Positions 8,181 through 17,235 of a stretch of 64,000 nt of DNA are shown one piece after another (position 1 is the stretch's first letter; every line of letters starts with the position of its first letter). This stretch comes from Acinetobacter sp. ANC 4204 (GTDB lineage Bacteria > Pseudomonadota > Gammaproteobacteria > Pseudomonadales > Moraxellaceae), in NCBI RefSeq assembly GCF_002135205.1, contig NZ_NEFZ01000001.1:496001-560000 (forward strand). Direction: 5' to 3'. A program made the translations under genes and the position numbers. The notes under the pieces were generated by a model. The model worked only from the letters and a program-made list of their open reading frames with translations, was not told where the DNA came from and ran no database searches.

Positions 8181-8900
8181 TTAGATTTCAGCCTTATGTA
8201 TAGCCGTATTTATATCTTCAATATATTTCTTGGTACAAGATTCAATTGCTTTGTCGCGATGTACTTTAACAAGTGCATAATCATTTTCTTTCCACGCCTC
8301 TAATGATTGCGGTCCGCTATTATAGCTGCACGATTTGTTATTCACGTCAAAATTCACTGTGAAATTATCTGCACTATAAGGAGCAAATGCTTTTGTAATC
8401 ACTCCAAAATTCAAACTATAGCCGTTTTCTATATTCTTATCGCTTGAGTCGTAAACCAATGACCAGTATGGGCGAGCTGCCACGACAGCAATACTGTTAA
8501 TGCTATTTACTTCAGTTTTTTGAATATTTTTATATGCTCCCGAAGCCACATAGTCCTTTAGATTTTTATTAATATCTTCTTGTGGGTTTTGAAGTTTAGA
8601 TCTGTCTTGAATATCTTCAATCACATTCCCAACCAGCTCGTCTTTATAAATTGCCGTATTACTACCCAATAAAAGTAGTTTAGCTACTTGAGCTGTAGAA
8701 GTTTTAGCTCTTGTACCGCGTGTAATAATTCTTAGCTCTTTAGTATAAGCGTATTTATCATCTACTTTGCTGGTTGAACTACCAGTGTTTCCCTGTTGAT
8801 AGTGTGGCAGAGATGCCATAGCTTGTGATGCACTCCCTGCTTGAGTAAACCCACTGCAAATACATAATAAAATAGAGCTAGTTACTATTCGTAATTTCAT
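8181..8900 (-). CDS. Secreted protein of unknown function
   Basis: The product (239 residues) has a clear signal peptide (MKLRIVTSSILLCICSGFTQA), so it should be exported. The mature part is polar with no recognised domain; it holds a likely disulfide candidate pair (SCSYNSG and ESCTKKY) and a conserved aromatic patch ARPYWSLVYDSS. The same C-terminal half exists in broken form just downstream (7283-7690), so the gene was once duplicated. Surrounding phage debris suggests it arrived as accessory cargo. Function unknown. Confidence 0.75.
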   Translation of the reverse strand: MKLRIVTSSILLCICSGFTQAGSASQAMASLPHYQQGNTGSSTSKVDDKYAYTKELRIITRGTRAKTSTAQVAKLLLLGSNTAIYKDELVGNVIEDIQDRSKLQNPQEDINKNLKDYVASGAYKNIQKTEVNSINSIAVVAARPYWSLVYDSSDKNIENGYSLNFGVITKAFAPYSADNFTVNFDVNNKSCSYNSGPQSLEAWKENDYALVKVHRDKAIESCTKKYIEDINTAIHKAEI

Positions 8901-9048
8901 CGTTTATTTTCTTCTTTGTTTCTTCAATTAAGCGTCAATAATATACATTAAATATCTGAATAATTTAAATTAAATCTTTTATGTAGTTCAATTAATCACA
9001 CAGTTCCCACAACACGCAGATAAAGTTGATTCTGCAGTTCTAGAGCGC

Positions 9049-9276
9049 ATGACTAATGCTGTTGAACAACTCTTAAAGCAAAATTTAATTGAAAGGTGCA
9101 TTGGGCGACAAGAGTTTGCTCACATGCTAAATATTGAACCTGAAACACTAGATTCACGTATTCGAGAGGGTCGGTATAATAAGCCATGTAAGGATGGCCG
9201 AAAGAGCTACTGGCTTCTTTCTTATGTTCAGTCAGTTGTTACAAATACATCAGAATCTGATACAGTAGCCGCCTAA
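9049..9276 (+). CDS. Small phage-like DNA-binding protein, possibly 5'-truncated
   Basis: The 75-residue product has a helix-turn-helix appearance (GRQEFAHMLNIEPETLDSRIREG), as in small phage excisionase or regulator proteins that bind DNA through a winged helix. The frame stays open upstream to about 8974 and encodes plausible protein (QFPQHADKVDSAVLER), yet no start codon or ribosome site is seen there. The original gene may therefore have been longer and lost its beginning. Family membership is inferred from composition and layout only. Confidence 0.5.
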   Translation: MTNAVEQLLKQNLIERCIGRQEFAHMLNIEPETLDSRIREGRYNKPCKDGRKSYWLLSYVQSVVTNTSESDTVAA

Positions 9277-9365
9277 TAAGTGGCTTTTTTCAGGCCTTCA
9301 CTTATTAATAACTTTATGCAAAGTGAGTAACATTGTGAGAAACACTATTTAGCAATGTTAATTAC

Positions 9366-9371
9366 TATAAT
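9366..9371 (+). promoter_or_regulatory. Candidate -10 box of trpGDC
   Basis: TATAAT 24 bases before the trpG start. The -35 position is not close to consensus, so this is a tentative call. Confidence 0.35.
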
Positions 9372-9395
9372 AAATTTCAAGAGGTTATGCTCAAA

Positions 9396-9980
9396 ATGCT
9401 TCTCATGATCGACAACTATGACTCTTTTACATACAACATCGTCCAGTATTTTGGCGAGTTAAATCAAGAAGTAAAAGTAGTGCGTAATGATGCCGTGACA
9501 TTAGAAGATATTGAGCGATGGCAACCTAAGTATCTGGTGATTGGTCCTGGCCCATGTTCACCATCAGAAGCAGGAATTTCCATTCCAGCTATTCAGCACT
9601 TTGCTGGAAAAATTCCATTATTAGGTGTGTGCTTAGGACATCAAGCAATTGGTCAAGCTTTTGGCGGCGATATCATTCGTGCCAAAAAAGTAATGCATGG
9701 TCGTTTGTCTGATATGCATCACTCCAATAAAGGCATTTTTAGCAACCTGCCGTCTCCATTTTCAGCAACGCGCTATCACTCACTGGTGATTGATCAAGCA
9801 ACTTTGCCTGAATGCTTAGAAGTGACCTGCTGGACCAATGAAACAGATGGTTCCATTGAAGAAATCATGGGTGTAAAACATAAGACGCTTGCCGTTGAAG
9901 GCGTTCAGTTTCACCCTGAATCTATCTTGAGTCAGCATGGCCATCAAATCTTTAAGAACTTTTTAGAAATTTATGCATAA
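9396..9980 (+). CDS. trpG: Anthranilate synthase glutamine amidotransferase subunit
   Basis: TrpG releases ammonia from glutamine for anthranilate synthesis with TrpE; in related bacteria the same subunit also serves 4-aminobenzoate synthesis. Class I amidotransferase motifs are present: IGPGPCSP, the nucleophile Cys79 in GVCLGHQ, and the His-Glu pair in [11 protein letters not shown] at 9396 ([14 protein letters not shown]) matches the usual N terminus and lies 11 bases after AGAGG; ATG at 9387 is only two bases from it. It heads trpG-trpD-trpC, with trpE elsewhere, as is usual in Acinetobacter and Pseudomonas. Confidence 0.95.
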   Translation: MLLMIDNYDSFTYNIVQYFGELNQEVKVVRNDAVTLEDIERWQPKYLVIGPGPCSPSEAGISIPAIQHFAGKIPLLGVCLGHQAIGQAFGGDIIRAKKVMHGRLSDMHHSNKGIFSNLPSPFSATRYHSLVIDQATLPECLEVTCWTNETDGSIEEIMGVKHKTLAVEGVQFHPESILSQHGHQIFKNFLEIYA

Positions 9981-9996
9981 ATGAGTGCAGTGAAAA

Positions 9997-11043
9997 ATGA
10001 ATATTCAACAGGCTTTAAATAACATCACCAAAAATATTGAATTGACCCAACCGCAAATGGAAGAGGTCATGCGTACCATCATGAATGGTGAAGCAACAGA
10101 TGCCCAAATTGGTGCACTGATGATGGGTTTACGCTTAAAAGGCGAAAGTATTGATGAAATTACCGCCGCAGCTCGTGTCATGCGCGAGTTTGCCATCAAA
10201 ATTGATGTCAGTGATGTGCCTTATTTAGTCGATATTGTAGGTACAGGTGGCGACGGTCAGAATTTATTTAACGTCTCGACCGCATCTGCTTTTGTGATTG
10301 CAGCAGCAGGTGCAACCATTGCTAAACATGGTAACCGTGGTGTTTCAACCAAATCAGGTTCATCTGACTTGTTAGAACAAGCAGGCATCCAGCTTGACTT
10401 AAACATGCAACAAACTGAACGTTGTATTCGTGAAATGGGCGTTGGTTTCTTGTTTGCACCAAATCATCATAAGGCCATGAAATATGCAGTCGGCCCACGT
10501 CGTGAGTTAGGCATCCGCAGTATTTTCAATTTACTCGGCCCGCTTACGAATCCGGCTGGGGTAAAACGTCTAGTGATTGGCGTCTTTTCGACTGAATTGT
10601 GCCGTCCAATTGCAGAAGTCATGAAACAACTGGGTGCAGAACATGTCATGGTGGTTCATTCTAAAGATGGTTTGGATGAAATTAGCCTTGCATCAAGTAC
10701 CTATGTGGCTGAACTGAAACATGGTGAGGTGGTCGAGTGGGAAATCCAACCTGAAGATGTTGGTATCGAATCGCAAACCTTAACCGGTTTGATGATCCAA
10801 GACTCTGCGGAAAGCCTGACTTTGATTAAAGATGCTTTAGGTAAAAAGAAATCTGAAAAAGGTGAAAAAGCAGCCAATATGATTGCTTTAAACGCAGGTG
10901 CTGGTCTGTATGTCTCAGGACTTTGCACCAGCTATAAGCAAGGTGTGGCTTTGGCACATGACATTATCTATGGTGGTCAGGCTTTAGAAAAAATGAGCAT
11001 CCTTGCCGAATTCACTAAAACTCTTAAACAATACGACGCTTGA
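9997..11043 (+). CDS. trpD: Anthranilate phosphoribosyltransferase
   Basis: TrpD transfers phosphoribose from PRPP to anthranilate in tryptophan synthesis. The 348-residue protein shows the glycine-rich PRPP site GTGGDGQN (82-89), followed by FNVSTASAF and [18 protein letters not shown], and the GPLTNP segment. It starts 16 bases after trpG and ends 16 bases before trpC, so the three form one operon. Confidence 0.97.
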   Translation: MNIQQALNNITKNIELTQPQMEEVMRTIMNGEATDAQIGALMMGLRLKGESIDEITAAARVMREFAIKIDVSDVPYLVDIVGTGGDGQNLFNVSTASAFVIAAAGATIAKHGNRGVSTKSGSSDLLEQAGIQLDLNMQQTERCIREMGVGFLFAPNHHKAMKYAVGPRRELGIRSIFNLLGPLTNPAGVKRLVIGVFSTELCRPIAEVMKQLGAEHVMVVHSKDGLDEISLASSTYVAELKHGEVVEWEIQPEDVGIESQTLTGLMIQDSAESLTLIKDALGKKKSEKGEKAANMIALNAGAGLYVSGLCTSYKQGVALAHDIIYGGQALEKMSILAEFTKTLKQYDA

Positions 11044-11059
11044 TAGACAGGATTTTGTC

Positions 11060-11866
11060 ATGGTAGATATCGCAAATACGATTTTAGGCAAAATTGTAGA
11101 TCGTAAGCAGGAAGAGTTTGCTGCACGCCTCAAACAACGTAGCTATAAAGATGTTGAAGAATGGGCACTTGAGGCAACGCCTGTACGTGGTTTTGCTCAG
11201 TCTTTACTAAGTAAAAAACCTGGTGTGATTGCTGAAATTAAAAAAGCATCTCCGTCTAAAGGGATCATTCGTGAAAACTTTGATCCTGCTGAAATTGCGC
11301 AACAGTATGAAGCAGCAGGCGCAGCCTGTTTGTCTGTGCTTACTGATGCCGACTTCTTCCAAGGTGCCGATGAAAACATCCAAATTGCACGTTCTCACTG
11401 TGGCCTACCAGCATTGCGTAAAGACTTTCTAATTGACCCTTATGGGGTGATTGAAGCACGTGCTTTACATGCTGACTGTATTCTTCTGATTGTGGCGTGT
11501 TTATCTGATCAACAACTCGAAGAAATGTCCAAAACAGCTTTTGAGCAGAATTTGGATGTGTTGGTTGAAGTACATGATGAAGCAGAGCTTGAACGTGCAC
11601 TACGCCTCTCTGAACGTTGTTTGTTAGGTGTAAATAATCGCAATTTAAAAACCTTTGATGTCGACCTAAACACCTCGATTCGTTTGAAAAAACTGCTTGA
11701 ACCCTCACGTTTACTGGTCACTGAAAGCGGTATTGCAACACCTGCAGATGTGGCAATGATGCAAGAGCATGACATCCATGCTTTCTTGGTCGGTGAAAGT
11801 TTTATGAAACAACCACGACCTGACCACGCTTTCACTGAGCTGTTTGGAACACCCGAAACACTCTAA
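11060..11866 (+). CDS. trpC: Indole-3-glycerol-phosphate synthase
   Basis: TrpC closes the indole ring of carboxyphenylaminodeoxyribulose phosphate to indole-3-glycerol phosphate. The TIM-barrel signatures are IAEIKKASPSKG (catalytic lysine region, about 58-68), LRKDFL and LVTESGI near the end. I prefer ATG 11060 (MVDIANTILGKIV), which has ACAGG upstream, over an earlier in-frame ATG inside trpD. The protein is a stand-alone TrpC without a fused TrpF, of normal length (268 residues). Confidence 0.96.
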   Translation: MVDIANTILGKIVDRKQEEFAARLKQRSYKDVEEWALEATPVRGFAQSLLSKKPGVIAEIKKASPSKGIIRENFDPAEIAQQYEAAGAACLSVLTDADFFQGADENIQIARSHCGLPALRKDFLIDPYGVIEARALHADCILLIVACLSDQQLEEMSKTAFEQNLDVLVEVHDEAELERALRLSERCLLGVNNRNLKTFDVDLNTSIRLKKLLEPSRLLVTESGIATPADVAMMQEHDIHAFLVGESFMKQPRPDHAFTELFGTPETL

Positions 11867-11873
11867 TCAAAAT

Positions 11874-11903
11874 TTCAGGGTAAGAGCTAAGTCTTGCCCT
11901 GAA
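11874..11903. terminator. Hairpin between trpC and the LuxR-type gene
   Basis: TTCAGGGTAAGA / TCTTGCCCTGAA, a 12-pair stem with one G-T pair and a 6-base loop, 8 bases after the trpC stop. It lacks a proper T-run in either direction. Position between convergent genes supports a terminator role. Confidence 0.6.
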
Positions 11904-11983
11904 TACTTTGTGATATGTCCTTTCAAAAAGCTGTTGAAGATCTTGTCAAATAACACCACCTACAAAACTGATGCGATCTCAAA

Positions 11984-14641
11984 TTATTCAATTAAACCCT
12001 GTTTTTTGGCTTCATTCACTGCTTCCATTCTCGATCGTACCTGTAGCTTGTTATAGATTTTACGCAAATGCCACTTCACCGTATTGATGGATAAAAAAAT
12101 CGACTCGGATATTTCTGCATCAGTACAGCCCTGACTTAATTTTTCCAGAATTTGTATTTCACGCTTCGATAAAGGTTCAACCTTCGTGCTATTTAACGAA
12201 ACACCCCCACTGGTTTCAGTTTGATGCAACTTTTGTAAGTGCTGGATATACGCTATAAGCGTGGTCAGATGTTTTTGTTGCTGTCGAGCTAGATGCTGAC
12301 TTAAATCAGCTAACATATCCCAAATGAACGGATGCTCATCTAAAATGACGCGCACAGCGTGTGTGGGCATGAGTCGCTCAAGCGCTTGTTGTAAATGGTC
12401 TAAAGCCTGTTCAGCCTGTTTCAACTGATATAGTGCTAATGCCAGTAAAACTTGAACTCGTGCCTGCCGTATAGGATAAATCTTAAAAAAGTCTAACTGT
12501 TGACTAAGATACTCTACAGCGAGCCGTACTTGGCCTGTAAAAATTTGTGTGCGAATAGGAATTAAATCGTCCCCACGTAGCAAATGAGTAAAATTTAGAA
12601 AAGGTTTAAAGGTGCCTTGTCCAACGTCAGCCAAGTCTGAATAAGGGTTTAACTGTTGTTGCACATAAAGTTGCACCGTATGTGCAAGTCGTGGAAGTGA
12701 CCATTGACTACTACGGGTATGGGCTTGATTTGAACACAGCTGTATTGCGGCCTGATCTTGGCGCAAAGTCGCTAAACGCATCTGAAGAATATAGCCGACC
12801 ATAACCATATCAGGCATGGCCAAATGGTCACCGCCATTGAAATCAATTAATGCATCTTCAACCTGCGATATTCGATTCATTTCATAATATAGATCGGCTT
12901 TAAAACTACTCAGAATATTCATAATGGCCGCTTTATTATCCGCATCTAAGCCTAGATTACGGTATTCGTCACTTTGCCCAATTTGACTAAATTTCTCTGC
13001 TGCAAGTGTTAAATCTCCAAGCAAATAGTCACATAAAGCATCAACACAATCGACCATCGCTAAACCATATAAGTTATGGCCTTGCAAATAGAGAATACGC
13101 GTCTGTAAGAGTAGCTTCCGCCCTTCAGTCATATGTCCTGAACAAATCTGATAGAGCGCCCCAATCCCAATAAGCGGAGCACGAGAAAAATAGGCTGTGC
13201 TTGCCAGTTGTGCCAAGTTTTGCTGTGCTTGTGTATAAGCGAGTTCCAACTTATCTTCCAAGACGGCAATTAAAGGCGCTAAACCCAATTGGTCTTCATG
13301 TTGTAACAAAGCCTCATGCTGATCAACACTATGCCAAAGCTGTAGATAATGATTGGCTAAAGTCGCTTGATGAGTCAGCACCAGAGACCAAATAATGTCA
13401 TAGAGTAACTTAGGATTTTGCAGCAAAATAGCATCTGGTAACTGTTTGACTAACTCCAAAAAAGTATAATGTCGCCCTTCTAAAATTAATTCACGACAAA
13501 CTGAATTGAGCAAAGACAGAATCAGTTGTTGATCTTCTGCCTGCTGAGCATGATAGATCGCGTCCATCAAATAACGTTGCTGCTTAAACCATTCTGCTGC
13601 TTTACAATGCATTTGTTTATAGCAGTCGGGTTGTAAAAGTTTAAACTTCGCTTGTAGAAAATCTCGAAATAAATGATGTATGCGATACCACATTCTTTGA
13701 TCATCTAAAGCTTGTATAAACAGACTCTTTTGACTGATAGCATCTAGCATTTGCTGTGCAGTATTGTTCGCTGTAAGTGCAATCACCAATGCCACATTCA
13801 GTTTTCTCAAGACACTAATTTGCAATAAAAATTGTTGAATCTCAGCATCCTGCTGTAAAAAAACTTGCTCACTCAAATAATTAACAATCTGATGATGCGC
13901 ACCATTTAAATTTTGAATAAACCCATGAATATCTTGATTTTCCTTCAAATATAAATTGGTAAGCTGAATACCTGTAAACCACCCCTCTGTTTTATGGATC
14001 AGTTGTTCAGCCAATTCAGGGCTTAAACTTACATGATCGAAATTTTGTTGTTGTAAAAAGTGAATTAACTCAGGGCTTTCTTGCGACTTGATACTTAAAT
14101 GCTCTTCCGTTACCCATTTTAAGCGTCCTAAGAGATACTCTTTGACAAAACTCCAGTTTGGTTTAACCCTTGAAGCAATCACCAAATGGGCATTTTGAGG
14201 TAAATATTGATATAACCACCACAGGATATTTAAGCTTTCTTGGTTGTCTAAAACATCAAGTTCATCAATAAATAAAACGGTATCAATCTCTATTAAAGCG
14301 ACTTGTTGGGCGAGTTCAATAATATGTTGCTTATGTATTTGACCATGTGCAATGGCGACTAACTGCTCTCTGGGAAGTAGTGCCAATTGTAAATACTGAT
14401 ATAAACGAATGGGGTCATTATCATCACTATCTAAAGTTAACCAACCCACTCTTTTTCCATTTGCAGCAAGCCTTTCACTCAGTTGGTACATGAGTGTCGT
14501 TTTTCCATACCCAGCTGCAGCATGTATAAAAACCAAGGAAGACTGACAATAATTCACCATCTGACTGAGCAGTTGAGGGCGTTGCATGGCTCGGTCACTT
14601 GCCATGCTTGGGCGACTGAGTTTGGTCTTTAACACTTGCAT
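11984..14641 (-). CDS. MalT/AlkS-type ATP-dependent LuxR-family regulator
   Basis: This is an 885-residue signal-transduction ATPase of the MalT group. Walker A AAAGYGKTTL (41-50) and Walker B TVLFIDELD (121-129) mark the ATPase module; a long all-helical TPR-like middle follows (about 350-800). The C-terminal LuxR helix-turn-helix is at about 815-880 (LSKREIQILEKLSQG, SINTVKWHLRKIYNKL). Such proteins bind an inducer plus ATP, oligomerise and activate one promoter. AlkS of Pseudomonas alkane genes has the same size and order. It is divergent from the cupin-ligase-SDR operon, its likely target. Confidence 0.9.
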   Translation of the reverse strand: MQVLKTKLSRPSMASDRAMQRPQLLSQMVNYCQSSLVFIHAAAGYGKTTLMYQLSERLAANGKRVGWLTLDSDDNDPIRLYQYLQLALLPREQLVAIAHGQIHKQHIIELAQQVALIEIDTVLFIDELDVLDNQESLNILWWLYQYLPQNAHLVIASRVKPNWSFVKEYLLGRLKWVTEEHLSIKSQESPELIHFLQQQNFDHVSLSPELAEQLIHKTEGWFTGIQLTNLYLKENQDIHGFIQNLNGAHHQIVNYLSEQVFLQQDAEIQQFLLQISVLRKLNVALVIALTANNTAQQMLDAISQKSLFIQALDDQRMWYRIHHLFRDFLQAKFKLLQPDCYKQMHCKAAEWFKQQRYLMDAIYHAQQAEDQQLILSLLNSVCRELILEGRHYTFLELVKQLPDAILLQNPKLLYDIIWSLVLTHQATLANHYLQLWHSVDQHEALLQHEDQLGLAPLIAVLEDKLELAYTQAQQNLAQLASTAYFSRAPLIGIGALYQICSGHMTEGRKLLLQTRILYLQGHNLYGLAMVDCVDALCDYLLGDLTLAAEKFSQIGQSDEYRNLGLDADNKAAIMNILSSFKADLYYEMNRISQVEDALIDFNGGDHLAMPDMVMVGYILQMRLATLRQDQAAIQLCSNQAHTRSSQWSLPRLAHTVQLYVQQQLNPYSDLADVGQGTFKPFLNFTHLLRGDDLIPIRTQIFTGQVRLAVEYLSQQLDFFKIYPIRQARVQVLLALALYQLKQAEQALDHLQQALERLMPTHAVRVILDEHPFIWDMLADLSQHLARQQQKHLTTLIAYIQHLQKLHQTETSGGVSLNSTKVEPLSKREIQILEKLSQGCTDAEISESIFLSINTVKWHLRKIYNKLQVRSRMEAVNEAKKQGLIE

Positions 14642-14929
14642 TTTTTATTCATCCAATCTTTCTGATTACATTGTTGCAGCAACCTTCATTTCCCTGAATT
14701 TTGCATAAAACACAACACTGTCATGGAGTGGTCATCTTAAGTCGATTCTACACCAAATACACTGATAAATTAGTCTGGCCTGTTTGATGGAATAAGGTGA
14801 TATTGAGCCAAAATCATGATCCCCCATACCTTAAACCATTCTTTTGGAGTTTAGCTAAAGCATAGAAAATCCATTCTTTCGAATGGTTTGCATCCTCTAC
14901 AAGATTGTTATGCTCAAAAAGTGGAAATC
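14642..14929. promoter_or_regulatory. Divergent control region of the LuxR gene and cupin operon
   Basis: This spacer (about 290 bases before the leader hairpin) must carry both promoters and the activator sites. A small inverted repeat CCATT / AATGG (14870-14885) is visible. I could not identify convincing -35/-10 boxes or direct repeats, which would fit activator-dependent promoters. Confidence 0.4.
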
Positions 14930-14968
14930 ACAGGTATCTATATTTCAAGAAATTGATACCTGTTTTTT
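14930..14968 (+). terminator. Intrinsic-terminator-like hairpin in the leader of the cupin operon
   Basis: ACAGGTATC (14930-14938) pairs perfectly with GATACCTGT (14955-14963), followed by six T. The hairpin ends 28 bases before the cupin start codon and points in the same direction, so it could attenuate the operon or end a separate short transcript. Confidence 0.7.
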
Positions 14969-14996
14969 AAAATTGAAGACATACATGGAGTTTGTC

Positions 14997-15491
14997 ATGA
15001 GCATTGCACAGTCAATCAAACATCAAGATCGCTTATTAACAATGAACATTAAAGATGGCGAAATCAAAAATGCTTTACCAGGTGTACACGTAACACCGTG
15101 CTTTTTAGATCCTGATAATGGTAAATGGGTGATTTATGCACGCTTTGATGCAGGTACAGTGCTACCGCGCCATTTCCATACAGGTGTTGTACATTTTTAC
15201 ACCACAGCAGGTTCTTGGCATTATGTCGAATATCCAGAAGATGTTCAAACTGCGGGCAGCTATTTATTCGAACCTGCAGGTTCCATCCACACCTTAGCAA
15301 CACCTGACGGGGCTGAAGGCTTTATGGTAATTGATGGTGCAAATGTGAATTTGAATGATGATGACTCACTCATGTTCATTATGGATGCAGGCTGGATTGA
15401 GCGCACACTGCATGTGATAGCAGAACAAACAGGACAGAAAATGCCAGGTTATATCAAGCCTGGCTCAGAAGTTGTAATGAGCGCTCAATAA
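14997..15491 (+). CDS. Cupin protein of the 2,4'-dihydroxyacetophenone dioxygenase family
   Basis: The 164-residue product is a single cupin. The metal-binding first motif is LPRHFHTGVVHFY (HxH), the second GSYLFEPAGSIHTL. Sequence and layout fit the 2,4'-dihydroxyacetophenone dioxygenase family, iron enzymes that cleave a carbon-carbon bond next to a ketone, giving a carboxylic acid plus a shorter acid. GGAG stands six bases before ATG 14997; the frame is open further upstream through the leader hairpin but that part looks untranslated. It is the first gene of the operon; the acid it would release could be the substrate of the ligase behind it. The natural substrate is unknown. Confidence 0.8.
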   Translation: MSIAQSIKHQDRLLTMNIKDGEIKNALPGVHVTPCFLDPDNGKWVIYARFDAGTVLPRHFHTGVVHFYTTAGSWHYVEYPEDVQTAGSYLFEPAGSIHTLATPDGAEGFMVIDGANVNLNDDDSLMFIMDAGWIERTLHVIAEQTGQKMPGYIKPGSEVVMSAQ

Positions 15492-15563
15492 AAGCCGAAA
15501 GGTTTTTAACTCACCTTAAAAAACTCATTTATAAAACAATGACTCAATCCAAGGATGACCGAA

Positions 15564-17198
15564 ATGTTTGGCAAAATGATGCACCAATCTTTGTTAATTA
15601 GTAACTTAATTGAGCATGCTGCAAGATATCATGCTGATACCACCATTATTTCTCGAGAAGTCACTGGACAAATCACCACAACCAATTGGCACGAAGTTCA
15701 ACAAAATAGCAAACGTCTTGCTCACGCATTGAAATCATTTCACCTTGACTTAGGTGACCGCCTTGCCACGATCGCATGGAACAATCACCGCCATTTAGAG
15801 TCTTGGTATGCAATTTCAGGGAGTGGCTATGTTTGTCATACCATTAATCCACGCTTATTCCCCGAGCAGCTGATTTTTATTATTAATGACGCGCAAGACA
15901 AAGTGATTTTCTTTGACTCAACCTTTTTACCTTTAATCACTGCGATTCAAGACAAGGTACCCACTGTAGAAAAATTCATTTGCTACGGTTCACCTGATGA
16001 AAAAGTCTTGGCCGTACTACCAAATGTCATTTTCTATGATGAGTTAATTCTAAATCAATCTACTGACTTTAACTGGCCACAGCTGAGTGAAGAAACTCCA
16101 AGTTCATTATGTTATACCTCAGGTACAACAGGTAATCCTAAAGGAGTGTTGTACAGCCATCGTTCTACTTTACTGCATAGCATGGCAATTGCTTTGCCAG
16201 ATTCTTTAAATTTATCTGCCAATGATACGGTCATGCCTGTGGTGCCAATGTTCCACGTAAATGCATGGGGAGTCCCCTATGCAGCAGCCATGGTAGGTTC
16301 AAGTGTTGTCCTTCCTGGACCAAATCTTGATGGGGACAGCCTAGTCAGCTTAATTGACGACTATAAAGTAACCGTGGCTTTAGGCGTTCCAACCATTTGG
16401 CAAGGTTTACTGGCAACGGCGAAAAAGCGTGGCACAACTTTAGCCAGTATGAACCGAAATGTCGTTGGCGGTGCCGCTTGCCCACCATCCATCATTCGCG
16501 ATTTTAAAGACAATTACGCATGTGACACCATTCATGCTTGGGGCATGTCAGAAACTAGCCCACTTGGTACAGTCAACCAGCCTAAAGCAAAACATGCCTC
16601 TTTAAGTGCTGAAGAGTTTGAACAACTGCGTTTGACGCAAGGTCGTCCACCTTTTGGTGTTGAACTCCGTATTGTGGATGGTGATAGCCTGAGCCCATTG
16701 CCAAACGATGGTCAGACCCAAGGCAATCTACAAGTCCGTGGTGCTTGGATTGTTGATCACTATTTCAATCAAGAAAAAAGTGCCACCACAGCAGATGGTT
16801 GGTTTGATACAGGCGACATCGCTACCCTTGATGCAGATGGCTATATGACCATTTGCGACCGTGCCAAAGATCTGATCAAATCAGGCGGTGAGTGGATTTC
16901 TTCAGTTGAAATTGAAAATATTGCCGTCGGCCACCCTGAAATTCGTATGGCAGCAGCGATTGCCGCGCGTCATCCAAAATGGGATGAACGTCCAATTCTA
17001 ATTGCCGTGAAACAAGAAAACTCAACGCTAACCGAAGAAGAAGCACGGGCCTATTTTGAAAATAAACTTGCGCGTTGGCAGATTCCTGATGCAGTCATTT
17101 TTGTGGATGCTTTACCCATTAATGGTACGGGGAAGATTGTAAAAGCTGAACTTCGTACACTGTTTGCGGATGCATTACTCCCAAGTGAAGTGATCTGA
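15564..17198 (+). CDS. AlkK-like medium-chain acyl-CoA synthetase
   Basis: An AMP-forming ligase that would activate a carboxylic acid to its CoA thioester. Visible motifs are the P-loop [11 protein letters not shown] (184-194), [12 protein letters not shown], the hinge [15 protein letters not shown] and the catalytic lysine region PINGTGKI. The N terminus [15 protein letters not shown] resembles the AlkK group (medium-chain fatty acids) of alkane-degrading bacteria. ATG 15564 is chosen because AAGG lies at proper distance; ATG 15555 directly abuts it. It lies 72 bases after the cupin gene and 37 before the SDR gene. Confidence 0.88.
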   Translation: MFGKMMHQSLLISNLIEHAARYHADTTIISREVTGQITTTNWHEVQQNSKRLAHALKSFHLDLGDRLATIAWNNHRHLESWYAISGSGYVCHTINPRLFPEQLIFIINDAQDKVIFFDSTFLPLITAIQDKVPTVEKFICYGSPDEKVLAVLPNVIFYDELILNQSTDFNWPQLSEETPSSLCYTSGTTGNPKGVLYSHRSTLLHSMAIALPDSLNLSANDTVMPVVPMFHVNAWGVPYAAAMVGSSVVLPGPNLDGDSLVSLIDDYKVTVALGVPTIWQGLLATAKKRGTTLASMNRNVVGGAACPPSIIRDFKDNYACDTIHAWGMSETSPLGTVNQPKAKHASLSAEEFEQLRLTQGRPPFGVELRIVDGDSLSPLPNDGQTQGNLQVRGAWIVDHYFNQEKSATTADGWFDTGDIATLDADGYMTICDRAKDLIKSGGEWISSVEIENIAVGHPEIRMAAAIAARHPKWDERPILIAVKQENSTLTEEEARAYFENKLARWQIPDAVIFVDALPINGTGKIVKAELRTLFADALLPSEVI

Positions 17199-17235
17199 TC
17201 GCCCTAACAATTAAAATACACATCAGGAGATTGAA

